DNA of 64,000 bases, from contig CAWCHQ010000001.1 in NCBI GenBank assembly GCA_963795415.1, positions 2,852,001-2,916,000 on the forward strand, read 5' to 3'. This DNA comes from CAVSUZ01 sp963795415 (GTDB lineage: Bacteria; Pseudomonadota; Alphaproteobacteria; Acetobacterales; Acetobacteraceae). Below the pieces are notes generated by a model. It was not told where the DNA came from. It did no database searches and saw only the letters and a list, made by a program, of their open reading frames with translations. Of this stretch, positions 56,222 to 63,232 are shown piece after piece. Position numbers and translations under genes: made by a program. Each line of letters starts with the position of its first letter. Position 1 is the stretch's first letter.

Positions 56222-56734
56222 TCAGTTCTCCTCGCGCGTCCAGATCGGATCGGCCCGGCCGACGATGGTTGTGAGTGGCAGGGGTCCGAAATACCGGCCG
56301 TCGAGGGAGTCCGGCGGCACGGTGTTCATGAGAAAGACGTCGCCAGACGCGAGCGCGCGGCAGCCCTGCCAGTCGGGCAGAACGCGGCCCAAGTGGTCGT
56401 GTTCGAGTGCCTCGCCCACGGTGATGCCGTCGACGGTGATGGCGCGTCCGGTGCGGCAGACGGTTTGGCCGGGAAGCGCGAGGACGTGCTTCACCAGCGG
56501 CACGCCGAGCGGCAGGTAACGACGCGCCGCGAAGAACTGCGCGAGGGGCTTGGGTGGCGTGGCGACGACGAGTTCGCCGACATAAAGCGGAAGGGCGCGC
56601 CGTACCGCGTAGAGCCCGATCGGCACGCTCGCGCTGGCGTTCCAGAGCAGCTTCGGCGCGGGATGGAACACGCTCGTCAGCGCGACGAAGAGCGTCGCGG
56701 CGTAGGTAGTCATGACGAAGCCGAAGCGCGTCAT
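56222..56734 (-). CDS. traF: TraF, S26-family conjugative signal peptidase
   Basis: A 170-residue protease with an N-terminal membrane helix. The catalytic Ser36 lies in ASVPIGLYAV and the general base Lys82 in PLVKHVLALPGQTVC; the C-terminal block LASGDVFLMN and DSLDGRYFGPL is typical of TraF/S26. It cleaves and cyclises TrbC pilin. The start overlaps the DUF2840 stop by 4 bp. Confidence 0.95.
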   Translation of the reverse strand: MTRFGFVMTTYAATLFVALTSVFHPAPKLLWNASASVPIGLYAVRRALPLYVGELVVATPPKPLAQFFAARRYLPLGVPLVKHVLALPGQTVCRTGRAITVDGITVGEALEHDHLGRVLPDWQGCRALASGDVFLMNTVPPDSLDGRYFGPLPLTTIVGRADPIWTREEN

Positions 56735-57240
56735 GGCGCAAGCCTCCGGCGCAGCAGCCAGGCGCGATGCTGCTCGCGGCTGTAGGGGCGCGACGGCAGG
56801 CCGACGATCAGGCGGTTGTGGAAATGGCGCCAGTGATCGAGCGCGGCGTCCGCTGGATCGATGCCGAGCGCCTCGACCGCGTCGATTGCCTGGAGGACAC
56901 GCTCGACTTTCGGCCAGCCGCTGATGCGCAGCAGAATCTCGCCGCCGGGGCGGACGAAGGGCAGCGTCTGATAGCGTTCACCGCGGTCGATCGCGCGCAC
57001 GATGTCGATGCGCGAGACGATCGTGCCGAAATCGTTGGAGGCCCAGCGCACGAATGCGAAGACGCTGTTCGGCGCGAAGCTGAGCACGCGCCGCCGGCGA
57101 TCGAGGATCGTCTCGCCAGCGTCGTGGCCGAAGCGGATCCAGTGCTCGATCCGCCCTTCAAGCCAGGTCAGCTCGACCTGCGTCAGCAGCGGTCCGTCAT
57201 CAGGCTGTGGCGCACGGCCGGCGTTGGGATCGGCGATCAC
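56731..57240 (-). CDS. DUF2840 domain protein
   Basis: A 169-residue protein with LTQVELTWLEGRIEHWIRFG, RVLSFAPNSVFAFVRWASND and the C-terminal SRPYSREQHRAWLLRRRL, as in DUF2840. Function unknown; it always lies between traF and parA-type genes in these ICEs. It overlaps its neighbours on both sides by 4 bp. Confidence 0.9.
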   Translation of the reverse strand: MIADPNAGRAPQPDDGPLLTQVELTWLEGRIEHWIRFGHDAGETILDRRRRVLSFAPNSVFAFVRWASNDFGTIVSRIDIVRAIDRGERYQTLPFVRPGGEILLRISGWPKVERVLQAIDAVEALGIDPADAALDHWRHFHNRLIVGLPSRPYSREQHRAWLLRRRLAP

Positions 57241-57491
57241 GAACGATCTCCATCAGTCTCGGGAAATTCGCGCGCCAGCAGATCGCGCAGCATGTCGGCG
57301 ACGGTGACTGCGCGTTGGAAGGCGGCGATCTTGATCCGGCCCCGCAGGGCGGGCGTGATGTCGACAGTGAGCCGGGCCGTGTAGAGGTCCGCGGCCGGCG
57401 CGCCGGACGCGGCGGGATCGGGCGACTTGATCCAGCTCTCCGCGTTACGCGGACGCGTGGCGAAACCGCTGTTGGGACCGCGCACGGTCAT
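57237..57491 (-). CDS. Ribbon-helix-helix partition-associated protein
   Basis: An 84-residue protein: a disordered start MTVRGPNSGFATRPRNAESW, then YTARLTVDITPALRGRIKIA and FQRAVTVADMLRDLLAREFP, a strand plus two helices matching ribbon-helix-helix proteins. It directly follows parA with a 4-bp overlap, the place of a ParB-like or ParG-like centromere binding partner. That role is an inference from position and fold. Confidence 0.8.
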   Translation of the reverse strand: MTVRGPNSGFATRPRNAESWIKSPDPAASGAPAADLYTARLTVDITPALRGRIKIAAFQRAVTVADMLRDLLAREFPETDGDRS

Positions 57492-58127
57492 GGCGCGAGC
57501 CTTTCGACTTCGGCCGCCAGCGCCGCGATCTCGCACGCGGCTGAGCTGCAATCGTCGTGCTCGAAAACGAGCTGGCCGTTGCGCGCCGCGTCGGCGAAGA
57601 CGACGCGCTGGCCGATCCGTGCTGCAAGCGCCGGCGGATCATGGTCGGCGAGGCTATGGGCCGTCTCGCGCGCGATGACTGTGCGCGTGGGACAACGGTT
57701 GAGGACGAAGCGGGCCCGGAGCTCGGGGCGAAAGACACGCGCTTCGGCAATCAGGGCCAGCATCTCGGCCGATGCCCAACCGTCGAAGGGCGACGGTTGG
57801 GCGGGGACCAGTACCGAGGTCAGCGGCGAGCAGCGCCGAGCGCAGCAAGGCGGCGACGCGCGGCGGCCCGTCGATGATGACGTGATCGGCATGACCCGCG
57901 AGCTCGGGCGCTTCCCGATGCAGCGTGTCGCGCGCGAGGCCAATGACGCCGAACAGCCGGTCTAAGCGCCGGCGCGCGCGTTGCTCGGACCAGTCGAGCG
58001 CTGAGCCTTGCGGGTCGGCGTCGATGAGCGTGATCCGTTTTCCTTGCCGGCTCCATTGTCCGGCGAGATGCAGGGCGAGCGTCGTCTTGCCGACGCCGCC
58101 TTTCTGGTTGAGCAGCGCGACGATCAT
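57488..58127 (-). pseudogene. parA: ParA-family partition ATPase, one frameshift
   Basis: Starts MIVALLNQKGGVGKTTLALH with the deviant Walker A lysines and the segment ITLIDADPQGSALDWSEQRA. At about 57830, after SALLAAD, one extra base breaks the frame; the rest (PSPFDGWASAEMLALIAEAR, RARFVLNRCPTRTVIARETA) continues in another frame and ends at 57488. The repaired length, about 212 residues, is normal. It should segregate the excised circular form. Confidence 0.9.
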
Positions 58128-58978
58128 CGAGCGCTGCTCCCGGGTTTCCACCGAGAGGCGTCGCCAACAACAAATTCGTTAGATTCTTGTTGGTTAGAAT
58201 CTAAGTTAGGCGGCTCGCAAGCACCGGAATTTCCAGCGGAAAATGTCGATGCGGGTTCCTGATGGCACGCGCCTCCGGTTCCCGATGGCACGCGCACCGG
58301 GGTTCCTGAAGGCACGACGGCGTCAACAACTTGTCCACAGGCCCCTGTGGATAACTGGCTGCGGGCGAAGACGAGCAGCTCGCGGCCGCCGGTCAGCTTG
58401 AAGTATTCGCGGTCGATGGTGAGCACGAGTGCGTCGTCGAGGACGGCGCGGTAGAACCAGTCCGGCACGATGAGATCGATGCCGTCGGCGCGGCCATGCG
58501 GATCGGCGCGTTCGGTCCACTCGTTGATCCAGGAGAAACGGTGCATGCGCCGCTCACTCGTCTGGCGCAGCGATGTGGCGACCGTGGTGGATTGCAGCCG
58601 GTCGAGTGCGGCCTTCAGGCGGTGATAGTCGCGGGCGCTGACGCCGCGGCCGATGAACGTCAGAATCTCGTATGGGGTGGCGGCCATCAAGCGCGACGTG
58701 CGCAGGCCGGCATCGCGTGCCTCGACGATCTGGCTGGCGGCCCAGATCAACACGTCGGCGTCCCAGATGGTCGCCATGCCGTGCTCGGGCACGGCTTCGA
58801 CGCGGATGGCGATGTCGTTCATCCGGTAGTCGATCGGTGTTGTGCGATGCGTCTTGGCGAGGCTGAAGAAGGGATAGGCCATGAGGTCTTGCGCGTCGCG
58901 CGGCGCGAGATCGCCTGGCAGGGCCCGAAACAATTCGAGCTGCTCGCGTTCGGATCGTGTGCGATGGCGCGCCGACAT
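58124..58978 (-). CDS. repA: RepA-type replication initiator, shorter than usual
   Basis: A 284-residue protein from MSARHRTRSEREQLELFRAL with the alphaproteobacterial RepA pattern: DAQDLMAYPFFSLAKTHRTT, PIDYRMNDIAIRVEAVPEHG, ATIWDADVLIWAASQIVEAR and RFSWINEWTERADPHGRADG. After TIDREYFKLTGG it jumps to RELLVFARSQ. Relatives I remember have roughly 70 extra residues there (an ERWLYRLVRKHGG helix region), so an internal deletion is likely. Iteron-like repeats and DnaA boxes lie inside its 3' end. It overlaps parA by 4 bp. Confidence 0.8.
   Translation of the reverse strand: MSARHRTRSEREQLELFRALPGDLAPRDAQDLMAYPFFSLAKTHRTTPIDYRMNDIAIRVEAVPEHGMATIWDADVLIWAASQIVEARDAGLRTSRLMAATPYEILTFIGRGVSARDYHRLKAALDRLQSTTVATSLRQTSERRMHRFSWINEWTERADPHGRADGIDLIVPDWFYRAVLDDALVLTIDREYFKLTGGRELLVFARSQLSTGACGQVVDAVVPSGTPVRVPSGTGGACHQEPASTFSAGNSGACEPPNLDSNQQESNEFVVGDASRWKPGSSAR
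58179..58204. repeat. 9-bp perfect inverted repeat in an AT-rich stretch of repA
   Basis: TTAGATTCT (58179-58187) and AGAATCTAA (58196-58204) with an 8-nt spacer. This is the most AT-rich part of the ICE core. It may be a RepA or ParA operator or part of the replication origin's melting region. Confidence 0.55.
58254..58316. repeat. Three iteron-like direct repeats
   Basis: GGTTCCTGATGGCACG (58254), GGTTCCCGATGGCACG (58277) and GGTTCCTGAAGGCACG (58301) are spaced 23 and 24 bp, about two helical turns, as in plasmid iterons. They are inside the repA 3' end, encoding the VPSGT repeats of the protein's tail. Confidence 0.7.
58331..58354. promoter_or_regulatory. Two opposed DnaA-box-like sites
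   Basis: TTGTCCACA (58331-58339) and, on the other strand, TTATCCACA (58346-58354) face each other 15 bp beyond the iterons. The second is a perfect match to the DnaA box consensus. With the iterons they resemble a plasmid oriV. Confidence 0.6.
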
Positions 58979-58986
58979 GGGGGAGG

Positions 58987-59271
58987 TCAGCGGCGCGGCT
59001 GGCGGGCTTGTTCGAGCTGGGCCGGTGTGTGGCGCTTGGCCGGCAGCACGACCACCTTGCCGGGATCGGACGTCGATTCCTTGGCCGCCGCATCGACCCA
59101 AGTCTGCAGGTCCTCGACGCGGTAGACGACGCGGCCGCCGAGCTTCGAATAGCGCGGGCCCGTGCCGTAGATGCGGTGCTTTTCGAGCGTGCGGATGGAA
59201 AGGCCGACGAAGCGCGCCGCCTCCGGCGTGCGCAGGTAGCGCTGCGGCAAGCCTGCGAGATTGGTGGACAT
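58987..59271 (-). CDS. AlpA/MerR-type helix-turn-helix protein
   Basis: A 94-residue protein: YLRTPEAARFVGLSIRTLEK then HRIYGTGPRYSKLGGRVVYR and VEDLQTWVDAAAKES, a classic winged HTH_17/AlpA domain with a basic tail. It lies 8 bp upstream of repA and probably regulates it or excision functions. Confidence 0.85.
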   Translation of the reverse strand: MSTNLAGLPQRYLRTPEAARFVGLSIRTLEKHRIYGTGPRYSKLGGRVVYRVEDLQTWVDAAAKESTSDPGKVVVLPAKRHTPAQLEQARQPRR

Positions 59272-59408
59272 GGGATATCTCCGTGATCGTGTCAGGGGCC
59301 GCCGAAGGGCGGCGGCCGTCGCGGATCACGGTGGCGGAGAGATTGCGCTGAGGGGGATGGTGATGTCGCTGGGTGGTGAGATCGCCACCCCTAGCGAACG
59401 CGGCGCGG

Positions 59409-59924
59409 TCAGATCCGGCCGCGGTACGGATAGAGCAGCAGGCGGCGATAGCCGCCCTGCATCATCGCGTGGCCCAGGCGCGCCAGCCGCACGGTCCGGT
59501 CGCGAAGATCGTAGGTTTTCCAGCCGCGCTCCGGCAGGCGACCGGCGCCGAAGAGCGCCTCGGCGATGTCGCGGTAGCTCGCCTTCTCGATCCGGCCGTC
59601 GAGCGCGCGCAGTGCGAGCACCAGGCGCTCGCGGCGGGCGGCGGGTAGCGCCGCCGGATCGCGCCCCGGCGGGTGGCCGGTCAAGCCGCGCCACAGCCGC
59701 GTCGCCGCCGCTACGCGGATCTCGAAGAGCCGGTCGAGCGGGAGGACGACGCAAGGCGTTTCATCGTCGCCGGGTGCTTCGAGGATGTGAAGCCGGAACA
59801 AGCTGCCCCGCCGTTCGATCAGGCGTTCGGCTCCGTCCTCCGCGACGGCCGGGCCGAGCGAACAGGCCTCACGTTTGAGGTTCGGGTTGACGAGATCGGG
59901 TGGACGCGGGGTTATCGGGATCAC
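59409..59924 (-). CDS. DUF2285 domain protein (second copy)
   Basis: 171 residues from a GTG start (MIPITPRPPDLVNPN). The C-terminal block LALRALDGRIEKASYRDIAE, ALFGAGRLPERGWKTYDLRD and RTVRLARLGHAMMQGGYRRL matches the copy at 39.7-40.3 kb closely. The frame is open upstream (GYDFVRPELRGHPALWTPAS), i.e. homologous sequence precedes the start, as in the other copy. Confidence 0.85.
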   Translation of the reverse strand: MIPITPRPPDLVNPNLKREACSLGPAVAEDGAERLIERRGSLFRLHILEAPGDDETPCVVLPLDRLFEIRVAAATRLWRGLTGHPPGRDPAALPAARRERLVLALRALDGRIEKASYRDIAEALFGAGRLPERGWKTYDLRDRTVRLARLGHAMMQGGYRRLLLYPYRGRI

Positions 59925-60180
59925 GCTCGGCAGGCTCGCCGGCGTCCAAAGAGCGGGGTGGCCGCGAAGCTCGGGCCTTACGAAATCGTACCCCCCAGCG
60001 CCGCGCGAAACCCTCCAGTTCGTCGGCGCTGAGAGGGTCCTGGTCGTCTATCTGTTCGAGCGTTTTACAGTCGCGCTCGAAGTCGGGGTTACGGGTGAGA
60101 AATTCCCAGGCGAACCCGGGAGCATCGAGCGAACGCAGGTCGTCATAGGCTGCCGGCGAACGCCACTCGGCACGAGGCAT
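59869..60180 (-). CDS. DUF6499 domain protein (second copy)
   Basis: 103 residues from MPRAEWRSPAAYDDLRSLDA then PGFAWEFLTRNPDFERDCKT and ELEGFARRWGVRF. After this the frame leaves the homologous region and ends out of frame (RSRQPEPQT), overlapping the DUF2285 gene by 56 bp. The frame offset is the same as in the copy at 39.5 kb. Confidence 0.8.
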   Translation of the reverse strand: MPRAEWRSPAAYDDLRSLDAPGFAWEFLTRNPDFERDCKTLEQIDDQDPLSADELEGFARRWGVRFRKARASRPPRSLDAGEPAERDPDNPASTRSRQPEPQT

Positions 60181-60306
60181 AAACTCTCTTCCTCCATCCA
60201 GCACGCTCATCGGCGTTGGATGGATGATTCGCTTACAAGGACCAGAATCGCTACCGGTGCGCGCTGCAACGGGCGTTGCCGGTCCGGCAACGAAGGAGGA
60301 GGAGGT

Positions 60307-60645
60307 TCAGTGCGGTGCGCCGCCGCGCAGCAGGTGGCGGTAACCGTTCTCGGTCATCCAACGCGCTCGCGCCAAATGCGTTTCCCACGCGCGCCGGGCA
60401 CGGACGGGCTCGCTGACGGGATCGATATGCAGTACCAGCTTCGCGACTTCCTGCCAGCCCGCGCCGTCCTTCTCGGCGTCCAATAGGCGCAGGTAGGTCA
60501 CGAGGTGCTGCTCGTCATAGCTGGCGAGGACGCGGTCCGTTGGCGCCGTGTCAGCAACGGGCGGGTCGAGCGGTGGAGTTTGCATTGAGGGCGAATCCAT
60601 CGAGGTCGGTCGGTGTTCATGTCCTGTGAGCGCAGCCGCGTTCAA
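60307..60645 (-). CDS. DUF2285-like small protein
   Basis: Up to 112 residues; MDSPSMQTPPLDPPVADTAP is a second possible start. The core DEQHLVTYLRLLDAEKDGAG then WQEVAKLVLHIDPVSEPVRA and RRAWETHLARARWMTENGYR is the short DUF2285 form that follows XRE regulators in these ICEs. It overlaps the XRE gene by 4 bp. Confidence 0.85.
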   Translation of the reverse strand: MNAAALTGHEHRPTSMDSPSMQTPPLDPPVADTAPTDRVLASYDEQHLVTYLRLLDAEKDGAGWQEVAKLVLHIDPVSEPVRARRAWETHLARARWMTENGYRHLLRGGAPH

Positions 60646-60914
60646 GCCCGAGCGCGTGACGCTCTCCGCACCGAACTGGCCGGCGCTTCGTTCAGGAGCA
60701 TAACGCCGCGACCGCGGTCGGACTCGACGAACAGGATGCCGACAGCTTCCAGCGCTCGGCGGACCTGGTCGCGCGTGCCCTCATGCACCGGGAGACCGCG
60801 TTCGGACTCCAGGCGTTTGAGGGCGGTCAATGCCACCAGGGCTTTCTCCGCGAGCATTTCCTGTTTCCAGTTCAGCAAGGCTCGCGCCGCCCGAACTTGT
60901 CGGCCAGTGATCAT
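60642..60914 (-). CDS. XRE-family transcriptional regulator
   Basis: A 90-residue protein: MITGRQVRAARALLNWKQEM then LAEKALVALTALKRLESERG and a short strand region (AVGILFVESDRGRGVMLLNE) typical of small XRE regulators. It is first in the operon with the short DUF2285 gene. A palindrome lies 43 bp upstream. Confidence 0.85.
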   Translation of the reverse strand: MITGRQVRAARALLNWKQEMLAEKALVALTALKRLESERGLPVHEGTRDQVRRALEAVGILFVESDRGRGVMLLNEAPASSVRRASRARA

Positions 60915-60956
60915 CCATGATCACCTCCGACAGTCGATCTGCGCGCACCAGAAAAA

Positions 60957-60971
60957 CGACTATAATAGTCG
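60957..60971. promoter_or_regulatory. Palindromic operator overlapping a promoter -10
   Basis: CGACTATAATAGTCG is a perfect inverted repeat around a single central base and contains TATAAT on the plus strand and TATTAT/TATAGT on the minus strand. It lies between the XRE gene and the response regulator gene. Autoregulation by the XRE protein is the simplest reading. Confidence 0.55.
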
Positions 60972-61001
60972 CTTTAGGGTGCTTAAACGATGCTGAGGCC
61001 C

Positions 61002-61499
61002 CTATTTTGGTGTCCGGCAGGGTCGCTCTGGCAGGATCTTCGATCCGACTGATTCGGTCGTCCGACAGCGCCCGATCTCGACGCACTTCGGAGGTATTAC
61101 ACCCGTTCCGGGCACGTTTTCGACGCGGGTTGTCGAAGAAGGGCTGCCCTGGATGCGCTCGGCGATGGCGCGAATGACAGCCTCATAGGGTGATGGTTTG
61201 AAGATGACCGGGATGTCCGGGTGTGATTGTTGCAGCTCGGGCGGAAGACCCAGCCCCGTAAACACCACCAGCGGAACGGACCTGTCGCAGAGAGCACGGG
61301 CAACCGGCGTGATCGGGCCGTCGAGAAGATTGGCGTCGAGGATCGCGCCGTCCGGATGTTCGTCGATCAGTGCAAGAGCACTGATGTTCGTCGGCGCAGG
61401 GCCAAGAGCGATGCCGCGATAGTCGGTAATCGTCTGGACGAGTGCGGCTGCGATCCAATCATTGTCCTCGGCGACGAGGATTCGTTTTGCTCTGAGCAT
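61002..61499 (-). CDS. Single-domain response regulator
   Basis: 165 residues. Receiver fold: RILVAEDNDWIAAALVQTIT (acidic pocket), HPDGAILDANLLDGPITPVA with the phospho-acceptor Asp, VPLVVFTGLGLPPELQQSHP (Thr switch) and PVIFKPSPYEAVIRAIAERI (Lys). No output domain, so it works as a phosphorelay intermediate or by protein contact. Its C-terminal 35 residues are low complexity. Confidence 0.85.
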   Translation of the reverse strand: MLRAKRILVAEDNDWIAAALVQTITDYRGIALGPAPTNISALALIDEHPDGAILDANLLDGPITPVARALCDRSVPLVVFTGLGLPPELQQSHPDIPVIFKPSPYEAVIRAIAERIQGSPSSTTRVENVPGTGVIPPKCVEIGRCRTTESVGSKILPERPCRTPK

Positions 61500-61590
61500 G
61501 GTGTCATCTCATGCAAGATGGGACGGTAAAGCTGGTGGGCGGTGCGAAAGCCCCGCCCGGCGGAGCCGGACGGGGCGTTGCGGTGTGGCC

Positions 61591-61914
61591 TCAGTCGTTG
61601 TTTTTGCGCGGGCGCGACCAGATGAGGGTGTAGCCTTCGCCGTCCTCATCGTTGAACAGGTTCGCGTAGATCGGGGCGTTGAAGGAGGGATCGTCGAGCT
61701 TGAGCGAGAGGTAGTCGCGGCCCTCTTCGGAGCGCTTCGACCAGGCGGCTCCGATCTCGGCCCGGCCCACGTAGACGCGGTGGCTCGGAGCGTTGTCGTT
61801 GGAGCGGTTGTTCTCGGGGACGATGCGGACGCCTTTGGTCTGGACGCTCAGGGTGACGATCTCGCCCTGGAACTCGCTGCTGCCGACCTTCTTGAAGGAA
61901 CCGATATTGGCCAT
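61591..61914 (-). CDS. DUF736 domain protein
   Basis: 107 residues: MANIGSFKKVGSSEFQGEIV then TLSVQTKGVRIVPENNRSND and RVYVGRAEIGAAWSKRSEEG to YANLFNDEDGEGYTLIWSRP. DUF736 is a small beta-barrel-like protein found in nearly all Tra/Trb ICEs; function unknown. AGGAGAAG precedes the start, a strong ribosome binding site. Confidence 0.95.
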   Translation of the reverse strand: MANIGSFKKVGSSEFQGEIVTLSVQTKGVRIVPENNRSNDNAPSHRVYVGRAEIGAAWSKRSEEGRDYLSLKLDDPSFNAPIYANLFNDEDGEGYTLIWSRPRKNND

Positions 61915-62458
61915 GTCACTTCTCCTTGCTGTTTTCGAGCCCGCGACCACCGCGGCCTCGATGGCGATCGACAGGCCGGGGACGATCGACGACGCACCCG
62001 CTCGCGGGCCGGAGCGCAGCGGAGGATGGCGGCGGTGAGACTTTCTTGCCTCGCGAGGAATGGGCGAAGCCCAGGGGAAGAAAGTCGAGCCGACGGCGTT
62101 GCGGCTCAGGCGATCGAGGCGCAGCCGGTCTTCGGCCAGATCAGGCCATCAAGAGGCCAGGTGCTCGCGTGCGCTGAACAGCATCCTCGGGAGAAGACGT
62201 GGCGGATGTCGGTTGTCCCGCACAAGATGCCGGACAGCTCGGGCGTGGAGAAAGAAACCGTAGCGTAGGAAAAGGCGGGGTCGCTCGCCGCGGCATCACC
62301 GCATGACGACGTCCGCACTGCGATCGACGGGCCGGGTTATGCGCGGAGACGGCCCAAGCGATGCGCGTTGTCCGAAGAGGGCCCAGCTACCGATTCAAGC
62401 GCACGATCCCGCTATTGCCGATCGCCCGCACGACCCGATCAAACGAGGAGGGCGAGGC
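61915..62458. other. Long leader upstream of DUF736
   Basis: About 540 bp with no convincing gene; open frames on both strands have shadow composition. Its length and position suggest a regulatory or antirestriction leader, but no defined site was recognised. Confidence 0.4.
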
Positions 62459-62941
62459 CTATCCCTGATGCGTCGCGCCCGTCAGAACCGGCTGAGGATC
62501 GTTCCGGGATGCCCCGCTGGATCGCAACGGGAGGGGCTCCGCGAAGACGGTCATGCGTGCCCAAGCCGTGCCACCGATGACGATCGCGCCGATCCAGGCA
62601 AAGACCTCGCGCCAGACGAGCGACGGCACGCCGATCTGCGACAGGCCGAGGACCGCGTGATAGCCGGCGATTGCCGCCGGGACGGCGAAGGCTGCCGCGA
62701 TGACGGCACGAAGGGCCACGGGACGAACGACCGCGAAGGCGACCTGTCCAATGCCGAGTGTGAGCGCGCCAGCGACGATGCCGACGACCAACGCGCCAAT
62801 GACGCCCGCGCCGCTGTGAAACGCTGCCATGCCGGCCGTCAGTCCGACGAAGAACGGCAAGGCGTAGACAGCAAGGGTGAAGATCAGCCAGCAGAAAAGG
62901 CCGATCCCGAACATGCTGAGGATGAGTTCGATGACAAGCAT
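62459..62941 (-). CDS. Predicted membrane protein, 160 aa
   Basis: From MLVIELILSMFGIGLFCWLI the protein has about four membrane helices (FTLAVYALPFFVGLTAGMAA, GVIGALVVGIVAGALTLGIG, RAVIAAAFAVPAAIAGYHAV, VFAWIGAIVIGGTAWARMTV). It is a common cargo of Tra/Trb ICEs next to DUF736; no function is known. Confidence 0.75.
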   Translation of the reverse strand: MLVIELILSMFGIGLFCWLIFTLAVYALPFFVGLTAGMAAFHSGAGVIGALVVGIVAGALTLGIGQVAFAVVRPVALRAVIAAAFAVPAAIAGYHAVLGLSQIGVPSLVWREVFAWIGAIVIGGTAWARMTVFAEPLPLRSSGASRNDPQPVLTGATHQG

Positions 62942-63232
62942 GGTGGAAGCCTCCGTGACAAAATATGTGACGGTTGCGCCTTCCACCACCACCACGGCGC
63001 AACGCAAAGTATAGCCAGACGTGGGCGGTGATGGGAGGGGTAAAACCGTCCTTGCCGGTCCCTGCAGCGACCGTGGGCATCCGGCGGGCTCCGCCGCGGT
63101 GGCGCGCCCAAGCGTGCGGATGAGAGTGACTTCGCGGTGTCGCGGATCGAGCGCGACTCGGAGCCGGGCCCGATCGCGCTGGTGACATCGGCCCTTGCTG
63201 ACGGGCGCAACATCATGGGGTAACGGCGGCGC
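62942..63232. other. Intergenic region
   Basis: About 290 bp between the membrane-protein gene and the DUF2493 gene with no recognisable feature apart from GC-rich sequence. Confidence 0.35.

Noticed and set aside
58331..58354. DnaA boxes as a chromosomal origin
   Set aside because: Only two sites, located inside a plasmid-type repA; no dnaA gene or box cluster is near, so an ICE or plasmid origin is the better reading.
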